Of a stretch of DNA of 17,105 nucleotides, positions 7,059-14,810 are shown piece by piece. Below the pieces are notes generated by a model. The model saw only the letters and a list, made by a program, of their open reading frames with translations, was not told where the DNA came from and did not search any database. The translations under genes and the position numbers were made by a program. The DNA lies in contig CAAGJL010000031.1 of the NCBI GenBank assembly GCA_900770145.1, positions 1 through 17,105 of the forward strand, in the 5' to 3' direction. The DNA is from Clostridia bacterium (lineage in GTDB: Bacteria; Bacillota; Clostridia; Oscillospirales; CAG-272). The first letter of the stretch is position 1. Each line of letters starts with the position of its first letter.

Positions 7059-9043
7059 ATCGCGTCTACCTCCGCCATGATCTGTTTATTGGAGAAGCCC
7101 TTCAAATCCATCGCGCCGGAGGGGCAGGCGACCGTGCAGGCGCCACAGCCCTGGCACACCGCCTCGTTGACGCTTGCCACACGCCGGATCAGCGTGGTGC
7201 GGTTGGGTCCGCGGAACTCCTTGTCGGAGTAACTGATCGCCCCGTAAGGGCAGACCTTTTCACAGGAGGAACAGCCGTTGCAAAGCATCTCGTCCGAGTG
7301 CGCCACGCAGGGGTTGCCCACCAAGTGATCCTTGGCGAGAAGCCCGATGACCTTGGCGGCGCAGGCGGAAGCCTGCGACACGGTCTCCGGAATGTCTTTG
7401 GGTCCCTGGCACACGCCGGAGAGGAAAATGCCCGCCGTGGGGCTTTCCACCGGGCGCAGTTTCGGGTGCGCCTCCGTGAAGAAATCGTTGGTATCCATGC
7501 TGGCAGTCAGCATGGTGGCAAGATGTCTTGCGCTCTTATCCGGCTCAATGGCGGCGGCAAGCACCACCATGTCGGCGTCGATGTGCAGCTGCTCACCGGA
7601 AAGCAGGTCGCTTGCCTGCACTTTCAGTTTGCCGTTCTCCTCCACCACTTTGCCGACGGCGCCTTTGATGTAATGTACGCCATATTGCTCCACCGCGCGG
7701 CGATAAAACTCGTCAAAGTTCTTGCCGGGGGTGCGCACGTCGATGTAGAACACGTAAACCTCGGTATCCGGGTACTTTTCGCGCACCAGCATCGCGTGTT
7801 TTGCCGTGTACATACAGCAGATTTTGGAGCAGTAGGTCTTGCCCTTGGTGTTTTCCGCGTCGCAACGGGAGCCCACGCACTGCACAAACACCAGCGTGTG
7901 CGGGTGGGTCTTGTCCGAGGGGCGCAACAGCGTGCCCGCCGTGGGGCCCGCCGCGTTCATCAGGCGTTCCAGTTCCAGGGAGGTGACCACGTCCGGGTAC
8001 TCGGCATAGCCGTACTCGCCGAACGGTTTCACGTCGATGGGATTAAAGCCCGTGGCGGCAACAATCGCGCCGTACTCGCGCTCAATCACTTCATCCTTCT
8101 GGGTGTAATCGATTGCGCCCGCGCCGCAGACCTTGGAGCAGACGCCGCACTTGCCGTTTTTCAGCATATTGCAGTAGTCCGCGTCGATGGTCGCCACTTT
8201 CGGCACTGCCTGCGCAAACGGAATGTAAATGGCGCGGCGGTTGTCAAGCCCTAAGTTGAACTCGTTGGGCACTTTTTTCTGCGGGCACTTTTCGGTGCAA
8301 AGCCCGCAGCCCGTGCACTTGGTTTCGTCCACATAGCGTGCCTTGCGCCGGATGCCGACGCGGAAGTTGCCCACAAAGCCTTTGACCGACTCCACTTCGC
8401 TGTAAGAATAAATGGTGATTTTGTCGTTCTGCGCGGCGTCCACCATTTTCGGGGTCAGGATACAGGCGGCGCAGTCCAGGGTCGAAAAGGTTTTGTCAAT
8501 CTGCGCCATTTTCCCGCCGATAGTGGGGGATTTTTCCACAATATCCACCTCAAAGCCCGCCTCAGCGATGTCCAGCGCGGTCTGAATGCCGGCAATGCCG
8601 CCGCCGATGACCAGCGCCCGCTTGGTCACAGGGCTCTGCCCCGCCACCAACGGCGTGTTGAGATGTACTTTCGCCACCGCCGCGCGGGCAAGAATGATTG
8701 CCTTTTCGGTGGCTTCTTTCATATCTTTATGAATCCACGATACCTGCTCGCGGATGTTGGCGATCTCCACCATGTAGGGGTTCAGCCCCTCTGCCGCCGC
8801 CGCTTTGCGGAACGTGGCTTCGTGCATACGGGGAGAGCAGGAGCACACCACCACGCCGGTAAGCCCATGCTCCCGGATGGCGTTTCTCATCAGGCTCTGC
8901 CCCGACTCGGAGCACATATACTGATAGTCGGTGGAAAACACCACGCCCGGCTCATGCGAGAGCGCTTCGGCAACCGCTTTCACGTCTACCGTGCCCGCAA
9001 TGTTGGTGCCGCAATGACATACAAATACGCCGATTTTCTGCAT
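7049..9043 (-). CDS. hdrA: HdrA, flavin electron-bifurcating subunit
   Basis: This 664-residue full-length HdrA contains the FAD that, in studied HdrABC complexes, splits electrons between ferredoxin and the HdrB branch. In order it shows an N-terminal cysteine domain (C9/C11, C44, C67/C69) and a thioredoxin-reductase-like FAD domain with GGGIAG at 147-152 and the HdrA hallmark LDCAACILTPKM (189-200). An inserted ferredoxin domain follows (C243/C246/C249/C253 and C291/C299/C302/C306), then a Cys-rich block (C389, C394, C405, C409, C410). Last comes a C-terminal ferredoxin domain (C588/C591/C594/C598 and C630/C633/C636/C640). The start at 9043 follows AAGGGGGAAG and lies 15 bases after hdrC. 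The family call is very secure. Bifurcating activity is inferred. Confidence 0.95.
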   Translation of the reverse strand: MQKIGVFVCHCGTNIAGTVDVKAVAEALSHEPGVVFSTDYQYMCSESGQSLMRNAIREHGLTGVVVCSCSPRMHEATFRKAAAAEGLNPYMVEIANIREQVSWIHKDMKEATEKAIILARAAVAKVHLNTPLVAGQSPVTKRALVIGGGIAGIQTALDIAEAGFEVDIVEKSPTIGGKMAQIDKTFSTLDCAACILTPKMVDAAQNDKITIYSYSEVESVKGFVGNFRVGIRRKARYVDETKCTGCGLCTEKCPQKKVPNEFNLGLDNRRAIYIPFAQAVPKVATIDADYCNMLKNGKCGVCSKVCGAGAIDYTQKDEVIEREYGAIVAATGFNPIDVKPFGEYGYAEYPDVVTSLELERLMNAAGPTAGTLLRPSDKTHPHTLVFVQCVGSRCDAENTKGKTYCSKICCMYTAKHAMLVREKYPDTEVYVFYIDVRTPGKNFDEFYRRAVEQYGVHYIKGAVGKVVEENGKLKVQASDLLSGEQLHIDADMVVLAAAIEPDKSARHLATMLTASMDTNDFFTEAHPKLRPVESPTAGIFLSGVCQGPKDIPETVSQASACAAKVIGLLAKDHLVGNPCVAHSDEMLCNGCSSCEKVCPYGAISYSDKEFRGPNRTTLIRRVASVNEAVCQGCGACTVACPSGAMDLKGFSNKQIMAEVDAICK

Positions 9044-9058
9044 TTCGCGTCTTCCCCC

Positions 9059-9457
9059 TTACTTTCTGTATTTCCGCAGCGCGGATGTGATCGCCTGCTG
9101 GGGCAGGTCTTCGTCCAGCATCGCCGGGATGGCGTCGGTGGACAGGTGATTTTTTCCCTGCTCACGCACCACGGCAAGGCGCACCGCCTCCACCAGTTTT
9201 ACCGGCTCCACCTGCCGCGGGCACCGTTCCAGGCACGCAAAGCAGGAGAGACATTTGTAAATGGAGGGCGACGCCATCAGTTTTTCAATCTCGCCCCGCT
9301 CCACCATATACACAAACTGGTGCGGGTGATATTCCATCTCGTCAAACGCGGGACAGGTGGCGGTGCATTTGCCGCACCGCATACATTTGCGGGGGTTGAC
9401 ACCGGAGGAACGGAGCACCTCTTCTGCCAGCGCGTCGTGTTTGTTAAAACCGCTCAT
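9059..9457 (-). CDS. hdrC: HdrC, two-cluster ferredoxin subunit
   Basis: This 132-residue HdrC/GlpC-type protein wires HdrA to HdrB. It has two classical [4Fe-4S] motifs, C25/C28/C31/C35 and C69/C72/C75/C79, separated by the conserved HPHQFVYMVERGE segment (44-56). The start ATG at 9457 lies 10 bases after the hdrB stop behind AGGAGGAG. Its length is near that of stand-alone HdrC proteins, and the gene order B-C-A matches other Hdr loci. Confidence 0.92.
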   Translation of the reverse strand: MSGFNKHDALAEEVLRSSGVNPRKCMRCGKCTATCPAFDEMEYHPHQFVYMVERGEIEKLMASPSIYKCLSCFACLERCPRQVEPVKLVEAVRLAVVREQGKNHLSTDAIPAMLDEDLPQQAITSALRKYRK

Positions 9458-9467
9458 CGTCTCCTCC

Positions 9468-10250
9468 TCATTTCACGCCCAGCGCTTCGGCAAGCAGTTC
9501 GGTAAAGTAAACTACCGGCAGCTCTTCGTGCGCGCCGTTCTTCTTTAAGTTGTAAAGGCACAGCGGGCACGCCGTGACCACGGTGTCCGCGCCCTTTGCC
9601 ACCGCGCTGTCCAGTACCGCGGTACTCTTTTTCGCGGCAAGGGGTCTGTCCTCCAGCGTGACGTATCCGCCGCAACATTCGTTTCTCAGCCCATAAATCA
9701 CCGGCTCCGCGCCGATGGCACGGATGAAATCTTCCAGAATGCGCGGATTTTCCGGGTCGTCCATCGCCATCACCTTACCGGGGCGCAACAGCAAACACCC
9801 ATAGTATGCGGCGATTTTTCTGCCCGTAAGGGGCTTGACCACTTTCTTTGCCAGTTCCTCAAAGCCCACGCGGTCGCGCAGCACTTCGAGAAAGTGCAGC
9901 ACCGTCGCTTCGCCCGCATACGGCGTTTCCGGCTTCAGATACGCGTTGACCTTGGCGGCGCTTGCCGCGTCGGTCTGCATCATGTAATTCGTCTGTTTCA
10001 GGACGTTATGACAGGCGGAACACAGCGTCACCAGTTCCTCCCCGCGCTCGTGCGCGCTCATCAGAGCGCGCACGGCGGAAAGTTTGGGGGCAATATCGTC
10101 GCTTGCCATCGGATAGACCGCCCCGCAGCACTGCCATTCCGGCAGTTCCTCCAGGGTAAAGCCCAGCGCCTCGGCGCTCTTGCGCGCGTAAGCGTCCAGA
10201 TCCTTTGCCTTGGTTTTCAGGGTGCATCCGGGATAATAACTGAATTTCAT
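9468..10250 (-). CDS. hdrB: HdrB, CCG-domain subunit with both cluster sites intact
   Basis: This is a 260-residue HdrB. In methanogen HdrABC this subunit holds two non-cubane [4Fe-4S] clusters and cleaves the CoM-S-S-CoB disulfide. Both CCG motifs are complete: C9-x31-C41C42-x34-C77xxC80 and C152-x39-C192C193-x34-C228xxC231. I chose the ATG at 10250 (MKFSYYPGC) because an AGAAGG-type site precedes it and the first motif begins there. The open frame runs on to 10316 but would enter fumC with unrelated residues. No methanogen thiol cofactors are expected and no DsrC gene is seen nearby, so the acceptor is probably the adjacent fumarate reductase or an unidentified disulfide. The gene starts 31 bases after fumC. 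Confidence 0.93.
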   Translation of the reverse strand: MKFSYYPGCTLKTKAKDLDAYARKSAEALGFTLEELPEWQCCGAVYPMASDDIAPKLSAVRALMSAHERGEELVTLCSACHNVLKQTNYMMQTDAASAAKVNAYLKPETPYAGEATVLHFLEVLRDRVGFEELAKKVVKPLTGRKIAAYYGCLLLRPGKVMAMDDPENPRILEDFIRAIGAEPVIYGLRNECCGGYVTLEDRPLAAKKSTAVLDSAVAKGADTVVTACPLCLYNLKKNGAHEELPVVYFTELLAEALGVK

Positions 10251-10281
10251 GGGTTTTTTCCCTTCTTCAAGTTTTTGGATC

Positions 10282-11658
10282 TCAGACCATCTGCTCCGGG
10301 TGGAAGACTTCGTCAAACCGCTCTGCGGTCAGAAACCCGAGCGCCACGCACGCCTCTTTGAGAGAGATGTTCTCTTTGAACGCCTTCTTCACGGTCTTGG
10401 CGGCGTTCTCATAGCCGATGTAGGGGTTCAGCGCCGTCACCAGCATCAGGGAGTTGTGCAGGTTGTCGTGCATCTTCTGCTTGTTGGCGGTAATGCCCAC
10501 GGCGCAGTGATCGTTGAAGGAAACCATCGCCTCGGAGAGCAGGCGCGCGGACTGCAGGAAGTTGTAAATGCAGACGGGCATAAAGACGTTGAGCTCAAAG
10601 TTGCCCTGGGAAGCCGCCATGCCGACCGCCACATCGTTGCCCATCACCTGCACGGCGACCATGGTCACCGCCTCGCACTGCGTGGGGTTGACCTTGCCGG
10701 GCATGATGGAGGAGCCGGGCTCGTTTTCGGGGATGTGAATCTCACCAAGCCCGAGACGGGGACCCGAAGCCAGCCAGCGCACGTCGTTGGCAATCTTCAT
10801 CATATCGCAGGCAAGCGCTTTGATGGCGCCGTGCGCAAACACGATCTCGTCCTTGGAGGTCAGCGCGTGGAACTTGTTGCCCGCCGTGGTGAAGTTTTTG
10901 CCCGTGATTTCGGAAACCGCTTCCGCCACCTTCACGTCAAAGCCCTTGGGGGCGTTGAGCCCGGTGCCGACCGCCGTGCCGCCGAGCGCCAGTTCTTTCA
11001 GACCCGGCAGGGCGATTGCCAACTGCTCGCGGTCGCGTTCCAGACTCGTTCTCCAACCGGAAATCTCCTGGGAGAACGCAATCGGGGTCGCGTCCTGCAA
11101 GTGGGTGCGGCCGCTCTTGATGATGCCCTCGTTCTCTTTTTCCAGCCGCTTGAACGTCTCAACCAGCTTGTCAATGGCGGGAAACAGCTTGTCCTCAATT
11201 GCCGCAACCGCCGCAATGTGCATGGCAGTGGGGAACGTGTCGTTGGAGGACTGACTCATATTGATATCGTCGTTCGGGTGGCAGAGCTTCGCGCCGGCAA
11301 TCTCGTTGGCGCGGTTGGCAATGACCTCGTTGGCGTTCATATTGGACTGCGTGCCGGAGCCCGTCTGCCAGACCACCAGCGGGAAATGGTCGTTGAGTTT
11401 GCCGGAAATCACTTCGTCGCAGGCGGCGCTGATGGCGGCAAGTTTTTCCGCGGTCATTTTTTCGGGTTTGAGCGTGGCGTTTGCCATTGCGGCGGCCTTT
11501 TTCAGAATGCCGAACGCATGGGTGATCTCGCGGGGCATGGTCTCAATTCCCACACCGATCGGGAAGTTTTCGTGACTGCGCTCGGTCTGTGCCGCCCAAT
11601 AACGGTCGGCAGGTACTTTTACTTCGCCCATCGAGTCATGTTCAATACGGTATTCCAT
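10282..11658 (-). CDS. fumC: Class II fumarate hydratase
   Basis: This 458-residue class II fumarase interconverts malate and fumarate without an Fe-S cluster. It carries the superfamily signature GSSIMPGKVN (315-324, catalytic Ser317), the QTGSGTQSNMN block (98-108), NMSQSSNDTFPT (133-144) and the catalytic TH pair at 185-186. Length and motif spacing match E. coli FumC closely; related aspartase and argininosuccinate lyase are less likely. It is the first gene of the operon and supplies the substrate of the fumarate reductase at its other end. AGGAGG at 11667-11672 sets the start, with a 5-bp GC hairpin (11684-11697) in the leader. Confidence 0.95.
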   Translation of the reverse strand: MEYRIEHDSMGEVKVPADRYWAAQTERSHENFPIGVGIETMPREITHAFGILKKAAAMANATLKPEKMTAEKLAAISAACDEVISGKLNDHFPLVVWQTGSGTQSNMNANEVIANRANEIAGAKLCHPNDDINMSQSSNDTFPTAMHIAAVAAIEDKLFPAIDKLVETFKRLEKENEGIIKSGRTHLQDATPIAFSQEISGWRTSLERDREQLAIALPGLKELALGGTAVGTGLNAPKGFDVKVAEAVSEITGKNFTTAGNKFHALTSKDEIVFAHGAIKALACDMMKIANDVRWLASGPRLGLGEIHIPENEPGSSIMPGKVNPTQCEAVTMVAVQVMGNDVAVGMAASQGNFELNVFMPVCIYNFLQSARLLSEAMVSFNDHCAVGITANKQKMHDNLHNSLMLVTALNPYIGYENAAKTVKKAFKENISLKEACVALGFLTAERFDEVFHPEQMV

Positions 11659-11705
11659 TTTGCAAATCCTCCTGTATTTTCGCGCGGCAGAAGCCGCAAA
11701 TTTAC

Positions 11706-11742
11706 ATTATACATTATAGCACACTCCCGCAATTTTCGTCAA
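11706..11742 (-). promoter_or_regulatory. Promoter of the fumC-hdr-flx-frd operon
   Basis: On the minus strand TTGACG (11742-11737) is followed after 18 bases by a perfect TATAAT (11718-11713), with a TG one base before it (extended -10). A second TATAAT follows at 11711-11706. The transcript would begin near 11700-11706, leaving a leader of about 45 bases with a GC hairpin and the fumC ribosome binding site. Confidence 0.82.
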
Positions 11743-11751
11743 GGGGCGCGC

Positions 11752-11769
11752 TTGTGAAATTTGTAACAA
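11752..11769. promoter_or_regulatory. Rex-like redox operator
   Basis: The sequence TTGTGAAATTTGTAACAA fits the Rex binding pattern (TTGTTAA or TTGTGAA, four bases, TTAACAA or TTCACAA). One half is exact for TTGTGAA and the other differs from TTAACAA by one base. It also forms part of a perfect 17-bp palindrome, AAATTTGTAACAAATTT (11757-11773). It lies 9 bases upstream of the fumC -35 box. Rex senses NADH/NAD ratio, which suits an NADH-oxidising fumarate reduction operon. No rex gene is in the window. Confidence 0.6.
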
Positions 11770-11847
11770 ATTTGGATTTTCTTTTCCCCTCTTCTCTGTG
11801 ATATTTCGCCCCTTTTTGTCCAAAATAAAAAAAGCGAAAATTCCCGC

Positions 11848-11876
11848 TTGCAAACCGCCGCGGGGTGTGTTATACT
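11848..11876 (+). promoter_or_regulatory. Promoter of smsCB
   Basis: TTGCAA (11848-11853), a 17-base spacer and TATACT (11871-11876) form a good sigma-A-type promoter. An A-rich tract at about 11821-11840 just upstream could act as an UP element. The start codon of smsC is 35 bases after the -10 box. It is divergent from the fumC promoter, with about 105 bases between the two -35 boxes. Confidence 0.8.
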
Positions 11877-11911
11877 GAAAAATGATTTTATCCCGGAAGG
11901 AGTTTTCACTT

Positions 11912-12643
11912 ATGTTAGAGTTACAGCATATCGGGCTGACCGTGCCCGCCGAGAACGGCGGGAAAACCGTCATTCTCGACGACGTCAGTTTTTCGGTCAG
12001 CGAGCGGTTTGCGGCGCTCACCGGTCCCAACGGCTCCGGCAAATCCACACTTGCCAAAATCATTGCCGGCATCGTGACCCCAACCTCCGGCAAAGTTCTG
12101 CTGGACGGAGAGGATATCACCGCGCTTTCGGTCACCGAGCGGGCGCGCCGCGGCATCAGTTTCGCATTTCAGCAACCCGTGCGTTTCAAGGGGCTGACAG
12201 TCAGGGATCTCATCTCGCTCGCCGCGGGCGAAAAAATGACCGTTTCCGGCGTATGTGAGTACCTCTCCGAAGTCGGGCTTTGCGCCAAGGAATACGTCAA
12301 CCGAGAGGTCAACGCGTCTCTCTCCGGGGGCGAGCTCAAACGCATCGAAATTGCGATGATCAACGCGCGGGGCACCGCGTTTTCAGTGTTTGACGAGCCG
12401 GAGGCAGGCATTGACCTGTGGAGCTTCAACAGTCTCATCCGCGTGTTTGAAAAAATGTACGAGCGCACCAAGGGCAGTATCCTCATCATCTCTCATCAGG
12501 AGCGGATTCTCGACATTGCCGACAAAATCATCGTGCTTTCGGGCGGCAAGGTGGCGGCGATCGGCACCAAGGAAGAAATTATGCCCAATCTCCTGAACGC
12601 ACAGGGGATGTGCCATTACGCGGAGGTAAAAAACAATGGCTGA
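11912..12643 (+). CDS. smsC: SmsC/SufC-like ATPase of minimal Fe-S assembly system
   Basis: This 243-residue ABC-type ATPase of the SufC family is soluble and drives the Fe-S scaffold it pairs with. Walker A GPNGSGKST is at 38-46, the Q-loop near 87-88, the signature LSGGELKR at 137-144, Walker B with D161-E162 in FDEPEAGID, and the switch His195. I chose the ATG at 11912 because AAGGAG (11897-11902) precedes it; the frame also has an ATG at 11882 that lies just after the -10 box. It overlaps the scaffold gene by 8 bases. No sufD, sufS or sufU follows, which fits the two-gene SmsCB type rather than a full SUF operon. Confidence 0.88.
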   Translation: MLELQHIGLTVPAENGGKTVILDDVSFSVSERFAALTGPNGSGKSTLAKIIAGIVTPTSGKVLLDGEDITALSVTERARRGISFAFQQPVRFKGLTVRDLISLAAGEKMTVSGVCEYLSEVGLCAKEYVNREVNASLSGGELKRIEIAMINARGTAFSVFDEPEAGIDLWSFNSLIRVFEKMYERTKGSILIISHQERILDIADKIIVLSGGKVAAIGTKEEIMPNLLNAQGMCHYAEVKNNG

Positions 12644-13562
12644 ACTGACGCAGATCGAGAAAAATCTCTTAGAAGAAATCGCCGGCATCCACGAGGTGCC
12701 GCAGGGCGCTTATTCCCTGCGGATCAACGGCAGTCTTTTCGGCAAAAACTCCTCGGAACATATTGACATCGTGAAAAAAGAGGACAAGCCCGGCATTGAT
12801 ATTTACATCAGACCCGGCACCAAAAACGAGAGCGTGCATATCCCGGTTCTGTTGGCACAAACCGGGCTGCACGATCTTGTTTACAATGACTTTCACGTGG
12901 GCGCGGGCGCGGATGTGACAATTGTTGCCGGTTGCGGCATCCACAACGGCGGCAGCGCCGAAAGCGAGCACAGCGGCATTCACACGTTCTACCTCGACGA
13001 GGGCGCCAGGGTCAAATATATCGAAAAACATTACGGAGAGGGGGACGGCGACGGCAAAAATACGATGAACCCCACCACCGTGGTGTACCTCGGCAAAAAT
13101 GCCTATATGGAAATGGAAACCGCGCAGATCAAGGGTATTGACTCCACGCTCCGCTCCACCTCCGGCAAGCTTTCGGACGGGGCGACCCTCATTGTTCACG
13201 AAAAGATTATGACCCACGGCGCGCAACACGCCGAAACGCGGTTTGACGTAGATCTGGACGGCGCGGACTGCGGCACGCACGTGGTCTCACGCTCGGTGGC
13301 AAAAGATACGTCAAAGCAGAAATTCGTGTCGCACGTCAACGGCAATAACCGCTGTTCCGGGCATACGGAGTGTGACGCCATCATTATGGACAACGCGCAC
13401 GTCAGCGCCGTGCCGGAAATCGCCGCCAACCACCCCGAAGCGTCTCTGATTCACGAAGCCGCCATCGGAAAAATCGCCGGCGAGCAACTGGTCAAGCTGA
13501 TGACCCTGGGTCTGACCGAAAAAGAAGCCGAAGAGCAGATTATCAACGGATTCTTGAAGTAA
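12636..13562 (+). CDS. smsB: SmsB/SufB-like minimal Fe-S cluster scaffold
   Basis: This 308-residue SufBD-family scaffold is about two thirds the length of E. coli SufB and lacks most of the N-terminal region. The conserved C-terminal core is present: CDAIIMDNAHVSAVPEI (246-262), then HEAAIGKIAGEQL (273-285) and LGLTEKEAEEQIINGF (291-306). C246 aligns with the key Cys405 of E. coli SufB, and E274 with its catalytic Glu. Its ATG overlaps smsC by 8 bases with GGAGGT upstream. Such short SufB-like proteins paired with one ATPase are the SmsCB system common in anaerobes and archaea. A homodimeric scaffold without SufD is expected. Confidence 0.87.
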   Translation: MAELTQIEKNLLEEIAGIHEVPQGAYSLRINGSLFGKNSSEHIDIVKKEDKPGIDIYIRPGTKNESVHIPVLLAQTGLHDLVYNDFHVGAGADVTIVAGCGIHNGGSAESEHSGIHTFYLDEGARVKYIEKHYGEGDGDGKNTMNPTTVVYLGKNAYMEMETAQIKGIDSTLRSTSGKLSDGATLIVHEKIMTHGAQHAETRFDVDLDGADCGTHVVSRSVAKDTSKQKFVSHVNGNNRCSGHTECDAIIMDNAHVSAVPEIAANHPEASLIHEAAIGKIAGEQLVKLMTLGLTEKEAEEQIINGFLK

Positions 13563-13566
13563 AATT

Positions 13567-13690
13567 CACAGGGGCGGTTTCCATATCCTCCCGCACCTGA
13601 CAAAAACCAATATCCGTAGGGAAGGATTCCATATCCTCCCGCGTACCGACGTAAATCCGATTTCCGCAGGGGCGCGGGTCACCTCTCCCG
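13567..13690. repeat. Short tandem array of imperfect palindromes, period about 49
   Basis: Two copies of TTCCATATCCTCCCGC occur at 13579-13594 and 13627-13642, 48 bases apart. Each is preceded by a G-rich arm (13571-13577; 13619-13626) that can fold back over a TCCAT loop. A third, degraded unit begins with CAGGGGCG at 13667, repeating the CAGGGGCG at 13569. The copies are too short, too few and too divergent for CRISPR. The AT-rich stretch 13691-13715 follows and probably contains the mutY promoter, though I find no convincing -35/-10 pair. Confidence 0.6.
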
Positions 13691-13736
13691 TTTTATTGTA
13701 AAATTTATATTTTTCCGCCCCGAAAGGAGGTCTCAA

Positions 13737-14810
13737 ATGTCGTCTCTCACCCTGCCGGATCCCGCGCCGTTGCTTGCGTGGTACCCCACCGCCGCGCGCA
13801 ACCTCCCGTGGCGGAAAACCAAGGACCCCTACCGCATCTGGGTCTCCGAAATTATGCTGCAACAGACCCGCGTGGAGGCGGTCATCCCCTACTATTTCAA
13901 CTTTTTGGACTACCTGCCGGACGTGGCTGCGCTTGCCGGCGCGCCGGAGGAGTTGCTGCTCAAACTCTGGGAGGGGCTGGGCTATTACAGCCGGGTGCGC
14001 AATATGAAGAAAGCGGCGATTGCCGTCATGGAGCGGCACGGCGGCGTTTTCCCCCGCACGTACGAGGGAATCCGCGCGCTGTGCGGCATCGGGGATTACA
14101 CCGCCGGGGCGATTGCCTCTTTTGCGTTTGACTTACCCTACCCCGCCGTGGACGGCAACGTGATGCGCGTGGTTACGCGGCTTTGTGCATACGGCGCGCC
14201 GATCACCGACCCTGCGGTCAAAAAGGAGATCACCGCCGCCGTGGCGGCGGCGCAGCCGAAAAGCGCCCCGGCGCTCTTTAATCAGGCAATGATGGAACTT
14301 GGCGCCACCGTGTGCCTGCCGAACGGCGCGCCGAAATGCACGGCGTGCCCCATGGCGGCGATTTGCGCCGCACACCGGGCGGGCAAGGAGACCGACTTTC
14401 CCCAAAAAACAAAAAAAGCCCCAAGACGGGTGGAGAAACGCACGGTTTTGCTGTTGCGTGACGGCGCGCGCGTGGCACTGGTCAAGCGACCTGCAAAGGG
14501 TCTGCTTGCCGGGCTTTTTGAGCCGCCGTGCCTGGAGGGCACATACAGCGAAGGGGACATAGCCGCCCTGTTTGCCGCCGCGGGGGTGACGCCGCTTCGG
14601 GTCGCGCCGCTGGGGGCAGCCAAACACATTTTCACCCATATCGAGTGGCAAATGACGGGTTTTGAAGTCATCCTGCCGGAGGGTGCCGCCGCGAAACTCG
14701 ACGCGTGTGCCGCCTTTTTGTCAAACGGCTTGTTTTTTGCCGACCGGGAGGAGCTGGAACAAGGTCTTGCTCTGCCCAGCGCCTACCGCGCTTACCGCGC
14801 GTTTATCTGA
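13737..14810 (+). CDS. mutY: Adenine DNA glycosylase MutY
   Basis: This 357-residue base-excision enzyme removes adenine mispaired with 8-oxoguanine. The helix-hairpin-helix glycosylase domain has catalytic Glu38 in EIMLQQTRV (38-46), the hairpin LCGIGDYTAGAI (115-126) and catalytic Asp139 in AVDGNV. A [4Fe-4S] site follows with C193, C201, C204 and C210; the first spacing is seven residues, one more than in E. coli. The C-terminal Nudix-like domain (about 235-357) includes KHIFTHIEWQM (296-306), the 8-oxoG recognition region. The start is set by AGGAGG at 13725-13730. It lies downstream of smsCB in the same direction but is separated by the palindrome array, so independent expression is likely. 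Confidence 0.93.
   Translation: MSSLTLPDPAPLLAWYPTAARNLPWRKTKDPYRIWVSEIMLQQTRVEAVIPYYFNFLDYLPDVAALAGAPEELLLKLWEGLGYYSRVRNMKKAAIAVMERHGGVFPRTYEGIRALCGIGDYTAGAIASFAFDLPYPAVDGNVMRVVTRLCAYGAPITDPAVKKEITAAVAAAQPKSAPALFNQAMMELGATVCLPNGAPKCTACPMAAICAAHRAGKETDFPQKTKKAPRRVEKRTVLLLRDGARVALVKRPAKGLLAGLFEPPCLEGTYSEGDIAALFAAAGVTPLRVAPLGAAKHIFTHIEWQMTGFEVILPEGAAAKLDACAAFLSNGLFFADREELEQGLALPSAYRAYRAFI

Noticed and set aside
10251..10316. N-terminal extension of hdrB by 22 residues
   Set aside because: It overlaps the end of fumC and has no ribosome binding site. The conserved domain begins right after the internal ATG at 10250.
10249..11757. A 502-codon plus-strand frame opposite fumC
   Set aside because: It is antisense to fumC, which has complete catalytic motifs, and it also crosses the operon promoter. 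No domain is recognisable.
13567..13690. Possible CRISPR array
   Set aside because: Only two good and one poor repeat are present. The shared core is about 16 bases and the intervening parts are themselves related, so this is a degenerate palindrome array.
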